Source: Defluviicoccus sp.
GTDB taxonomy: Bacteria; Pseudomonadota; Alphaproteobacteria; MPNO01
Assembly (NCBI GenBank): GCA_028820505.1
Contig: JAPPIT010000191.1
Location: 1 to 52,020 of the forward strand
Direction of reading: 5' to 3'
Length of the DNA stretch: 52,020 nucleotides
Shown: positions 44,297 through 52,020 of the stretch, in pieces
Numbering within the stretch: position 1 is the first letter of the stretch
Layout: each line of letters opens with the position of its first letter
The notes under the pieces: model-generated
What the model was told of the DNA's origin: nothing
What the model saw: the letters and a program-made list of their open reading frames with translations, nothing else
Databases searched by the model: none
Made by a program: the position numbers and the translations under genes

Positions 44297-45130
44297 TTGG
44301 CCGATGTCGGTTTCCGGGGAGAGGGCTGTCGAGGCGGGCGGCGGGGCGGTCGATCGCCGGCGGCGCCGGTGGAGCGAGGCCCAGAAGCGCCAGATCGTCG
44401 CGGAGAGCCGTGAGCCGGGGGTTTCGGTATCGGTGGTGGCGCGGCGATACAACGTCAATGCCAACCAGGTGTTCACCTGGCGGCGACAGTATTGCGAGCC
44501 GGAAGGCGACGCCGAGGCTGGCCGGTTGGTGCCGGTTGGGTGTTGGGCGCATTCGCGGCGCAAGTTCTTCGAGCTCGCCGACATCGCGGCGAGCAAGAGA
44601 CGGCGCGGGAACGCGCCGCCGATCTCGCCGCTGGCGCTGGAGGCGGTGAAGCGGATCGACCCGCTGTTCGACATCGAGCGCGGGATCGTCGGCGAATCCG
44701 CCGAACATCGCCTCGCCGTGCGCCGGGAGCTCAGCGCGCCGGTGCTGGCCGACCTCAAGGAGTGGATGGAGGCCGAGCGCGGGAAGCTGTCGAAACACGC
44801 CCCGGTGGCCAAGGCGATGGACTACATGCTCAAGCGCTGGGCGCTGTTCGCCCGCTTCCTCGACGACGGCCGCATCTGCCTCACCAACAATGCCGCGGAG
44901 AGGGCGCTCAGAGGTATTGCCCTAGGAAGACGCAGTTAGTTGTTCGCCGGCTCCGACCGCACGCCGCGGCGATGTACACCCTGATCGGCACCGCCAAGCT
45001 CAACGACGTCGACCCGCAGGCCTGTCTCGCCAATGTGCTCGGTCGCATCGCCGAGACGCCGCAGAGCAGGCTCGACGAACTCCTCCCCTGGAACTGGGTT
45101 CCGGAACAGAAGCTCGATCGGGCCGCGTAA
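44289..45130 (+). pseudogene. IS66-family remnant: TnpA start fused to TnpC end
   Basis: Residues 25-70 (RRRRWSEAQKRQIVAESREPG, VARRYNVNANQVFTWRR) are the HTH of IS66 orfA (TnpA). The frame then jumps to VGCWAHSRRKFFELADI and TNNAAERALRGIALGRRS, the C-terminal part of the IS66 TnpC. A stop (TAG at the place of the usual Trp, near 44937) and a later frameshift separate it from AAAMYTLIGTAKLNDVDP and LDELLPWNWVPEQ, ending at 45130. It is a deletion fusion with further decay. Confidence 0.8.
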
Positions 45131-45204
45131 ACCAGGATCCCTGCGCTTCAACCGGCACTGCCCGCCGTCAAACCCAGCCCCAAATACCCCGCGGTCTTCG
45201 CCGG

Positions 45205-46010
45205 ATGGTTACCAAGGATTGGGGCAGCGAGGGCAACATGGCGTCGTGCGAGGCGGCGGGTCTGGACTATTTGTTCAAGCTGCGCCTGACCAAGGGCGCG
45301 CGCCGGCTTGCCGAGCGGCAGATGGCGCGGGACGAATGGGAGGATGCGGGCCAGGGCTGGCAGGGGATCGGGGCCGAGCTCCGCCTGCACGGCTGGAGCC
45401 GGTCGCGCCGGGTGACGGTGTTGCGCCGCCGGCTTCGCGAACCGCTGGCGCTGACACGCCAGGACGACGGCCATGGCGAGTTGTTCTGGAACGAGGCGCG
45501 GCCCGGCACCGCGGCGTTTGGGAGTTCGCGGTGCTGGCGACCTCGCTCGATCTGGAGGTGCGTTCTCTGGCCCAGCTCTACCGCGACCGGGCCGACGCCG
45601 AGAACGGCTTCGACGAGCTGAAGAACCAATGGGGCTGGGGCGGCTTCACCACGCGCGACCTGACGCGCTGCCGGCACATGGCCCGACTGATCGCGCTCAT
45701 CTACGACTGGTGGAGCCTGTTCGTGCGCCTCGCCGATCCCGATCGCCACCGCGAGGCGATCACCAGCCGACCGCTGCTCCTTCACGGTGTGGCCCGCCAG
45801 ACCCATCATGCCGGCCAGACCCGGCTGACGGTGACCTCCCATCACGGGCGGCGCGAGGCGGTGGCCGCGGCCCTGCGGCGGATCGCCGGCTTCTTTCGGG
45901 CCCTGGCGCAAAGTGCGGAGCAGTTGACCGCCGAGGATCGCTGGCGCCGGATCCTGGCCGAGGCGCTCAAGAAGTACCTCCACGGCCGCAAGCCGGGCCG
46001 TCAACCCTAG
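45205..46010 (+). pseudogene. IS1380-family transposase, truncated and frameshifted
   Basis: DWGSEGNMASCEAAGLDYLFKLR and WSRSRRVTVLRRRL occur in one frame up to about 45515. WEFAVLATSLDLEVRSLAQLYRDRADAENGFDELK and YDWWSLFVRLADPDRH continue in a second frame to 46010. These are the middle and C-terminal parts of an IS1380-type DDE transposase; the N-terminal third is absent. The sequence CTGCCGGATTTAGG near 46100 may be its right end. Confidence 0.8.
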
Positions 46011-46343
46011 CTGCCGCCCCTCGGGCCGCGCTGGCATGCTGAAATCGACCCTGAAATCGACCGCCCGGACCACGCCGAGTCGCTGATCGCGCCCTCCAAC
46101 TGCCGGATTTAGGATTATTTGAAAATTTGGCGGCCCATCCCGATTCTCGACGTTCGCTCCGTGACTTCGCCTCGTTCTCTGCCGGTAAGGTGTGCCCGTG
46201 GCCCGGTATGGGGGGCCCGGCATCCGAGTTTGACGCACACCCACAAAGACCGGATGGACGGCGGGGCAGGTCCGTCCGCCCCGTACATTACGTCCAGGGT
46301 CGACACAGCACCCATCCGCCGGCCTTTGTACCAGACCGGCGGA
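46011..46343. other. Gene-free stretch between IS remnant and integrases
   Basis: About 330 bp containing the probable IS1380 right end near 46100. No gene is seen; it may contain an attachment site next to the integrase pair. Confidence 0.4.
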
Positions 46344-47546
46344 TCACGTCTCGGAACGCGATCCTTCCACTAGGATCGACAGCGATTCTTGCGGCAATAT
46401 GTCTCCGCCGATGCTCGCCGCGACCCGGGCTGCAGATTGCATTATAGAATCGCGCGCGAGGTGGGCGTAGCGCGCCGTCGTCTGAATCTTGGTGTGCCCG
46501 AGCAGCTTGCCGATCATCGGAAGGGGCTCGCCCAAGGCTAGCGCCCTGCTTGCGAAACTGTGTCTAAGGTCATGGATTCGCACGTCTTCCAGCCCGGCGC
46601 GCGCTCGCACGCGGTACCAGTAGTAGGAAATATGCGCCAGCCGCGCGCCCGGCTTGCGCCCGGCGATCACCCACGGATTGCCGTCGGACCGGGGCAGTTC
46701 CGCGAGAACCCTGGCCGCCGCCGGCGACAGCGGGACCGTCCGCGGACCCGTCTTGCTGTCGGCGAGGCGGATCTCGCCCCTCTCCAGAAACACGTCCTCC
46801 CAGCGAAGGTCGAGGATCTCGCTGCACCGGCACCCGGTCAGCATCAGCAGCCGGAACGCCGCCGCGCCATGCACCGGCAGACGATCCTCGGACTGCAGCG
46901 CATCCAGAGCTTCGCCGATGCGCCGGAACTCCTCCTCCGTCAGGAAGCGCTCGAGACGCCGCGTCCGGTACTTCGTCACGAAACGGCAGGGGTTGGAGCC
47001 GGCGGGAACCAGGCCCCAAGCCTCCGCCTGATTGAACATCCGAGACAGCGCGCCCACCGCCTCGTTCGCCGCGACCGGCGTTTTTTTTAGCGAATGATGC
47101 AGATTTGCAACATGTTCGCGCCCGATCGCGGCGATCGGCAGTCTGCCCAGGGCCGGCACCACGTTGCGGCGAATCACCTGGCGATAGCCCTTCAGGGTCC
47201 GGGGCTTGCAGCGCACCGCCACATGCTCTCGGAGATACCGCTCCGCCAACTCGGCCACCGTCGGCCCGGCGCCTTTGTTCGGCTCCTCTCCCGCCTTGAT
47301 GGCGTCCAGCAGCTTCTCCGCCCTCCGGCGCGCTTCGTCGGCCGCGATCACGCCGTGGCGGCCGACCGTCGCCCGCCTCGATCCATCGGGACCCCGGCCC
47401 TGCACCAGATAGACCTTCGCCCCCGACCTGTAGACGCGTACCCCGAAACCCCGGAGATCCCGATCCCAGTAGATGACGTCCCTGTCCTCGGCGAAGAGTC
47501 CGCCGACGAACCGGTTCGACAGCAGGTGTCGCTGTACCCTCGCCAT
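46344..47546 (-). CDS. Tyrosine recombinase (phage-type integrase) 1
   Basis: A 400-residue integrase with three parts: an N-terminal arm-binding domain (DUF4102-like; YWDRDLRGFGVRVYRSGAKVY), a SAM-like core-binding domain (TVAELAERYLREHVA) and a catalytic domain. The catalytic domain has Arg in GCRCSEILDLRW (about 238), HDLRHSFAS (about 326), LLGHT and Tyr in TARYAHLA (about 359). All catalytic residues are present. The start at 47546 follows GGAAGCACGG. It starts 23 bp after the stop of integrase 2, with which it shares about half its residues (recent duplication or pair). Confidence 0.92.
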   Translation of the reverse strand: MARVQRHLLSNRFVGGLFAEDRDVIYWDRDLRGFGVRVYRSGAKVYLVQGRGPDGSRRATVGRHGVIAADEARRRAEKLLDAIKAGEEPNKGAGPTVAELAERYLREHVAVRCKPRTLKGYRQVIRRNVVPALGRLPIAAIGREHVANLHHSLKKTPVAANEAVGALSRMFNQAEAWGLVPAGSNPCRFVTKYRTRRLERFLTEEEFRRIGEALDALQSEDRLPVHGAAAFRLLMLTGCRCSEILDLRWEDVFLERGEIRLADSKTGPRTVPLSPAAARVLAELPRSDGNPWVIAGRKPGARLAHISYYWYRVRARAGLEDVRIHDLRHSFASRALALGEPLPMIGKLLGHTKIQTTARYAHLARDSIMQSAARVAASIGGDILPQESLSILVEGSRSET

Positions 47547-47569
47547 GCCGTGCTTCCCGTGGTCGCTTC

Positions 47570-48784
47570 CTACGCCGCTTCGTCCCGCGAGAAGGCGTCG
47601 TCGCCGGCCGCCGTCTTCAGTCGAAGGATGTCGGCCTCGATGCTGCCGCCGACCTTCGAGACCGCGGTCTTCTCGGCGTCCTGCGCCAGATGGGCGTAGC
47701 GAGCCGTGCTGCCGACATCGGTGTGGCCGAGCAATCGTCCGATCATGCTCAGGCTTTCGCCCAGCGCCAGGGCACGGGACGCAAAGGAATGTCTCAAATC
47801 GTGAATCCGGACATCCTCGACCCCGGCGAGCTCCCGCGCGCGGTGCCAGTAGGTCGTGAGTTGGGAGAGGTGCCCGTCCGGCCCTTTGCCGGGGAACACC
47901 CAAGGGCTTCCGGGAACCCGGACGATCCCAGCCAGCACCGCTTCCGCGGTGGGCGTCAGCGGGACCATGCGCGCACCCGTCTTCGCGTCGCGAAGGCGCA
48001 ACTCGCCCGCCTTGCGGTCCACATCGTCCCACCGCAGCGTCAGAATCTCGCCCAGCCGGCAGCCGGTCACCATCAGCAACCGCAGCGCGGACGCCGCGCG
48101 CGCCTGCAGCGGCCCCCCGGCTTCTAGGACGCAGAGCGCGCGGCCGATCCGCCGATACTCGTCCTCGGTCAGAAACCGCTCGCGCTTGCCCTCCTTGTAT
48201 CTGCGAACGTACCGGCACGGGTTGCCGCCGGGCGGCGCCAGCCCCCACGCCTCGGCCAGCGAGAACATCTTCGACAGCACCATCAGCGCCCGGTTGGCCG
48301 CGCGCGGGGTGTCGCGGAGCGCATAGTGGAAGCCCGCCGCCTGCGACCGGCTCACGGAGGCGATCGGCACGTTCCCCAGTGCCGGTAGGATGTGGTTGTC
48401 GAGCGAACCCCGGTAGATACCCTGCGTGTGCGCGTTGCAGTTCGCCGCCACATGCGCCTCCATGTAGCGTTCCGCCAAATCGGCCACCGTAAGGGGGCGC
48501 TCGGGCGGCGCGGCCTCCGGCTTGCCGCCCAGCTTGATACGGTCGATGACGGCGGCCGCCTCCTTCCGCGCCCGTTCCGCGGTGAGCGGTCCGTGCCGGC
48601 CCAGGGACACCCGTTTCAGACCTCCCGCTCCCCGGGTCTGAACGACATAGATCTTGCGGCCCGACGGGTAGACGCGCACGCCGAAACCGGCGAGGACGCG
48701 GTCCCAGAAGACCGCGTCCTTCCCCTCGACCGACAGCCTGTCGACGGTCCGCTTGGAGAGGGTCAGCTCCGCTCGTTTCGGCAT
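47570..48784 (-). CDS. Tyrosine recombinase (phage-type integrase) 2
   Basis: 404 residues with the same layout as integrase 1: FWDRVLAGFGVRVYPSGRKIY, TVADLAERYMEAHVA, Arg in GCRLGEILTLRW, HDLRHSFAS, LLGHT and Tyr in TARYAHLA. Complete catalytic set. First gene of the pair on the minus strand. Its upstream region diverges toward lipoprotein 3. Two integrases in tandem suggest an element that uses both, or stacked islands. Confidence 0.92.
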   Translation of the reverse strand: MPKRAELTLSKRTVDRLSVEGKDAVFWDRVLAGFGVRVYPSGRKIYVVQTRGAGGLKRVSLGRHGPLTAERARKEAAAVIDRIKLGGKPEAAPPERPLTVADLAERYMEAHVAANCNAHTQGIYRGSLDNHILPALGNVPIASVSRSQAAGFHYALRDTPRAANRALMVLSKMFSLAEAWGLAPPGGNPCRYVRRYKEGKRERFLTEDEYRRIGRALCVLEAGGPLQARAASALRLLMVTGCRLGEILTLRWDDVDRKAGELRLRDAKTGARMVPLTPTAEAVLAGIVRVPGSPWVFPGKGPDGHLSQLTTYWHRARELAGVEDVRIHDLRHSFASRALALGESLSMIGRLLGHTDVGSTARYAHLAQDAEKTAVSKVGGSIEADILRLKTAAGDDAFSRDEAA

Positions 48785-49014
48785 GGTGAAGAAGCCTGCT
48801 GTTGAAGATTGACGATGCTCAATCCGTAATCACTGCGTCAGAAACTGAAATCGAACCCCAGCGCAGCGGATCACATGTTTGGCTACCGGTCAATCCCGAA
48901 TCGGGCCTATAAGATATTGACAATACGACATTTTATCATACTCCAGGCTTCGTGAGGCCCTTCTTGTCATCGTATGCCCATTTATAATGAAAACAAGAGG
49001 AGAGCCTCGAAACG
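48785..49014. promoter_or_regulatory. AT-rich divergent promoter region
   Basis: 230 bp, much more AT-rich than the surroundings, between integrase 2 (minus) and lipoprotein 3 (plus). A consensus TATAAT lies at 48983-48988 with TTCTTG 16 bp upstream, giving a promoter for the lipoprotein about 30 bp before its start. TTGACA at 48917 is another possible -35 box with no good partner. GAGGAGAG precedes the ATG at 49015. Confidence 0.5.
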
Positions 49015-50616
49015 ATGTCTACGTACAGAAATCTGATGACGGTCTGCTGCGCCGCCGTGTTCGCGCTCGGCCTCGCAGCGTGCGGTGGCGGCGGCGGAGA
49101 CGACAGTCCAACGGCCGAGGGACCGGGGGTGTGCCCTGAGGGACAAACGGGGACGCCCCCGAACTGCGTGACCCCCCCGCCTCCAGGCCCCACGCCTGAG
49201 GAAATCGCGGCGATGACCGCGGCGGCCGGGACCAAGAAGAAAGCAATCGAAGCGGAGGGTGAGCAGGCTACCGATGCTGGGCTCGGCGGCACCGCCAGAA
49301 CCGACGCGGACGGCCAGACCACTGCCGACGACACGAGCGACGACGTGTACGGTCTGTCCATCAGCCGCGACCGCGCCGGGACGACGATCAAGATCACGGA
49401 CCCGGACAATGCCGGCGACGACGATCCCAAGTTCTCCAAAGCTATGGACTTAGGCTCCACCGGCCAGATGCACACCCGCACGATGGAAGCGGACGACGAC
49501 GGCAACGTGATGACGGAAGTCGCGGTCGTTTACACCGACATCGCGGCTCCCAAGGCGGTAGCGTTTGCCAAGTTCCAAAATGCAGAAGGAACTGCGACGC
49601 AAACGTTGAACATCGATCTGGATCCGGCGATGGATGCGGATAACGATGGCACCGCAGACAATGACCTCACCGCACGTTCGGTTGGTGCTGATGGCACCAC
49701 TGCTCCTACCGCAGATGAGATCAAGCTGGTCATGTCGGGCGGGCTCGGCAGTGGTGGAAGCACTCAGCGCAATTTTGCCGGATACCAGTTGGATAGTGAT
49801 ACAGGCACCGCCGGCAATCAGACCATCCAAGCCTACGAGACGGCAGGGACCTACAATGGCGCGATGGGTACCTATCGTTGCAATGGCGGGGCGACCGGCT
49901 GCACGATAAGTTACAACACCAAGGGCGAGATCAGTGCGATGAGCGCGGGCTGGGTCTTCATCCCGGGTGCGGGTGCCACCTCCGACCAGCCGGACTATGA
50001 CTATCTGCATTACGGCTTCTGGCTGAAGCGGACGGCGGACGCCGACGGCGTGCTCGAATATAACGAGGTCGAGACCTTCGCCGGTTCGTCGATTGCCGCG
50101 AGTGACGGAAGCCAACTCGATACCGTCACCGGCAGCGCGAGCTACGAAGGCAGCGCGGCGGGCGTCTACGTCCACAGCGTGGTCAACCCGGACGGGACCG
50201 AGGCCTCGGCGACCTCCGGCCATTTCACGGCCAACGCCAGCCTGATGGCATATTTCGGGCAGACCGTGGACGACACCAATACCGCCAATACCGACGAATC
50301 GGGTCGGGTTGCGCCCAACATGCTCAACACTGTCACCGGCACCATCGACAGCTTCGTCCTGTCGGGCGGCGAGGCGCAGAACTGGGCGGTGGCGCTGCAA
50401 GGCTCGCGTGCGGCCGGTGCGAACACCTTCTCCGGCACGGCCAAGGGCGGCGTCGGCAATGGCTCGTTCAGCGGGACGTATCACGGCTCGACGCCTGAGA
50501 CCGACTCCGACGGCGACGGCACCACCAGAGTGGCGCCGGGGTCCATGGTCGGCGAGTTCAACGCGGGCTTCACCAACGGCTCCGTGGCCGGCGCCTTCGG
50601 TGCACGGAAGAAGTAG
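49015..50616 (+). CDS. Surface lipoprotein 3 of Slam module 3
   Basis: 533 residues. The signal peptide ends FALGLAAC, with a GGGGGDDS tether; it is nearly the same as that of lipoprotein 2 (YR-L-TxCCAAVxxLGLAACGGGG). A proline-rich linker with two cysteines (CPEGQTGTPPNC) and an acidic region (DNDGTADND, DPDNAGDDD) follow. The beta-rich body carries the same motifs as lipoprotein 1 (AGWVFIPGAGATSDQPDYDYLHYGFWL, GSASYEGSAAGVYVH, GHFTANASLMAYFG). It ends VAGAFGARKK. It is the predicted Slam 3 substrate. The acidic Asp-rich stretches suggest calcium binding, but no ligand can be named. Confidence 0.82.
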   Translation: MSTYRNLMTVCCAAVFALGLAACGGGGGDDSPTAEGPGVCPEGQTGTPPNCVTPPPPGPTPEEIAAMTAAAGTKKKAIEAEGEQATDAGLGGTARTDADGQTTADDTSDDVYGLSISRDRAGTTIKITDPDNAGDDDPKFSKAMDLGSTGQMHTRTMEADDDGNVMTEVAVVYTDIAAPKAVAFAKFQNAEGTATQTLNIDLDPAMDADNDGTADNDLTARSVGADGTTAPTADEIKLVMSGGLGSGGSTQRNFAGYQLDSDTGTAGNQTIQAYETAGTYNGAMGTYRCNGGATGCTISYNTKGEISAMSAGWVFIPGAGATSDQPDYDYLHYGFWLKRTADADGVLEYNEVETFAGSSIAASDGSQLDTVTGSASYEGSAAGVYVHSVVNPDGTEASATSGHFTANASLMAYFGQTVDDTNTANTDESGRVAPNMLNTVTGTIDSFVLSGGEAQNWAVALQGSRAAGANTFSGTAKGGVGNGSFSGTYHGSTPETDSDGDGTTRVAPGSMVGEFNAGFTNGSVAGAFGARKK

Positions 50617-50675
50617 ACCGAGCCAACGGGTCCGGGTCTCGATGAGAACCTGACCCTTCGGCTCAGACTTCGGGG

Positions 50676-50709
50676 AGAGGGTGGCAATTCCTGCCACCCT
50701 CTTTTTCTT
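50676..50709 (+). terminator. Intrinsic terminator between lipoprotein 3 and Slam 3
   Basis: A perfect 11-bp stem AGAGGGTGGCA / TGCCACCCTCT with loop ATTCC, followed by TTTTTCTTT. It is located 60 bp after the lipoprotein stop and 24 bp before the Slam ATG. Confidence 0.85.
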
Positions 50710-50732
50710 TCCCTTCGACATCCCGGTAGCAG

Positions 50733-51992
50733 ATGACCGCCTTCAAGCCACTCCCCGCCGCCCTCGCGGGCGCTGTCCTTCTCGCGACCTCCCTTCTCGC
50801 GGCCTCGGCTCCCGCGCAGGCCGCCGGGAAACCTCCGCCGGCGTCGCCCGCCGGCAAGCAATCGGCGGCGGCCGATGTCGCAAAGGCGCGCGCCCTGATG
50901 ACGAAGGGTCGCGACGACGAGGCCCTCGCCATCCTGCGCCCGCTCGCGAAGGGCCGGGAGGCGCCGTCCAACGCGCTCTTCCTCCTCGGTCTGGCGGCGA
51001 TCGGCGCGGCGCACAAGCCGGACATCGCGGAAGACGACCGCGATGCGCTGCTGGACGAAGCCATTGCGGCCCTCCGCAAGTTGCTCATTCGCCGGCCCGA
51101 GCTGATCCGCGTCCGCCTGGAGCTCGCCCGCGCCTTCTTCCTCAAGGGCGAGGACACGCTCGCCAGGCGGCATTTCGAGCAGGTGCTGGCGGGCAAGCCG
51201 CCGGCGGCGGTGGCGCTCAACGTCAACCGCTTCCTTGCGCAGATACGGGCGCGCAAGCGCTGGAGCGTGCGCGTCGGCGCCGCGCTCGCACCGGACAGCA
51301 ACGCCAACGCCCAGACCAAAGAGCGGACGATCGTGCTCGACACCCCGCTGGGACGGCTGCCGTTCAACTACCGGAGCGACGACGAGCCCGAGACCGGCAC
51401 CGGCATCTCGGTCTGGGCGGGCGGCGAGTACCAGTACCCGTTGAGCCCGCGCTGGCGCCTGCGCTCCGGCGCCGATTTCTCCCGCCGCGAGTACCGCTCT
51501 GACGAACTCGACCGGATGAACGTGACCGCCCATATAGGCCCGCGCTGGCTGATCGGACGTGCCTCGGACGCGAGCCTGCTGGCGAGCGTGCGCCAGAGTT
51601 GGCTCGCCGACGAGGAGGACTATCGCGACCTCGGGATCCGGATCGAGGGGCGGCACCGGCTCAACCGGCGGACGACGGCATTCCTGAACGCCGCGCGGCA
51701 TGAGCGGCGCTACGAGGAGCGCGAGTGGCTGGACGGACCGGTCACCGACATCTCGGGCGGCATTGGCTGGGTGGCGACGCCGACGCTGCGCGTCAACGCG
51801 GGGCTGGGCTGGGGGCAGCAAAGGACGGAAGAGGAGACGCAGCGCCATACCTGGCGTTCGGTGCGGTTTGGGACCACGTTGCTGCTGCCTTACGGCTTTA
51901 CCGTCGGCGGCACCGGCACGCTGCGCTGGACCGAATACCAGGGCAACTGGGGGCCGTTCGTGATCGGCGGTGTTGTTTCGCAGATTGTCTGA
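50733..51992 (+). CDS. Slam-type outer membrane translocator (Slam 3), C-terminally truncated
   Basis: 419 residues. A Sec signal peptide (cut near APAQA) and a TPR-like domain (LLDEAIAALRKLL, LARAFFLKGEDTLARRHFEQVLAG) precede a barrel from RKRWSVRVGAALAPDSNANA. It is very close to Slam 1 through GTLRWTEYQGNWGPFVIGG. Slam 1 then continues for about 57 residues ending in the C-terminal strand VRLF; here the sequence changes to VVSQIV and stops at 51992. The last strands are lost, which should prevent normal barrel closure unless the assembled product differs. The ribosome site is weak. Confidence 0.8.
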   Translation: MTAFKPLPAALAGAVLLATSLLAASAPAQAAGKPPPASPAGKQSAAADVAKARALMTKGRDDEALAILRPLAKGREAPSNALFLLGLAAIGAAHKPDIAEDDRDALLDEAIAALRKLLIRRPELIRVRLELARAFFLKGEDTLARRHFEQVLAGKPPAAVALNVNRFLAQIRARKRWSVRVGAALAPDSNANAQTKERTIVLDTPLGRLPFNYRSDDEPETGTGISVWAGGEYQYPLSPRWRLRSGADFSRREYRSDELDRMNVTAHIGPRWLIGRASDASLLASVRQSWLADEEDYRDLGIRIEGRHRLNRRTTAFLNAARHERRYEEREWLDGPVTDISGGIGWVATPTLRVNAGLGWGQQRTEEETQRHTWRSVRFGTTLLLPYGFTVGGTGTLRWTEYQGNWGPFVIGGVVSQIV

Positions 51993-52020
51993 GGTCGGAT
52001 TTGCCGGATTATTTCGCGTC

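Overview
The window is a high-GC accessory region of a Gram-negative proteobacterium. An alphaproteobacterium is my best guess, from the style of the relaxase, the IS1380/IS66 remnants and the codon use, but no rRNA, tRNA or housekeeping marker confirms it. No CRISPR array or RNA gene was seen.

Layout. (1) 1-1460: an orphan surface-type lipoprotein with its own terminator. (2) 2136-10111: conjugative-element debris. It holds a MobF relaxase-helicase on the minus strand, a candidate oriT hairpin, a small outer-membrane-like protein, an excisionase-type HTH gene with a decayed paralogue, a truncated copy of a gene of unknown function, a lipoprotein and a glycosyltransferase fragment. (3) 10381-14565: a DUF3187-type outer membrane protein, a solitary branched-chain amino-acid-type binding protein, and the intact copy of the duplicated gene. 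(4) 15008-33155: a nearly complete type II secretion system (T2SS). gspD and gspC lie on the minus strand; a prepilin peptidase and gspE-F-G-H-I-J-K-L-M lie on the plus strand. Between the two blocks are two candidate exported proteins: a 1719-residue multidomain protein with three CxxCH haem motifs and a Tat-type DUF1501 protein. (5) 33274-40250: two Slam (type XI secretion) modules on the minus strand in the order lipoprotein 2 - Slam 2 - Slam 1 - small membrane protein - lipoprotein 1. (6) 41483-46110: an IS4-family element with intact inverted repeats and target duplications, a D-alanyl-D-alanine carboxypeptidase directly behind it, and IS66 and IS1380 wreckage. (7) 46344-48784: two tandem tyrosine recombinases. 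(8) 49015-51992: a third Slam module whose Slam lacks its C-terminus.

Functional picture. The region combines a T2SS with dedicated cargo candidates and a Slam/T11SS cluster with several TbpB-like lipoproteins. In effect it is a cell-surface and export island surrounded by relaxase, integrase and IS genes that suggest horizontal transfer. In two Slam modules a strong intrinsic terminator lies between the lipoprotein gene and the Slam gene, which would give much more substrate than translocator. The most novel items are the Slam cluster with its varied N-terminal passenger designs, the 79-residue membrane protein inside module 1, and the repeat-haem-carbohydrate-binding fusion protein next to the T2SS.
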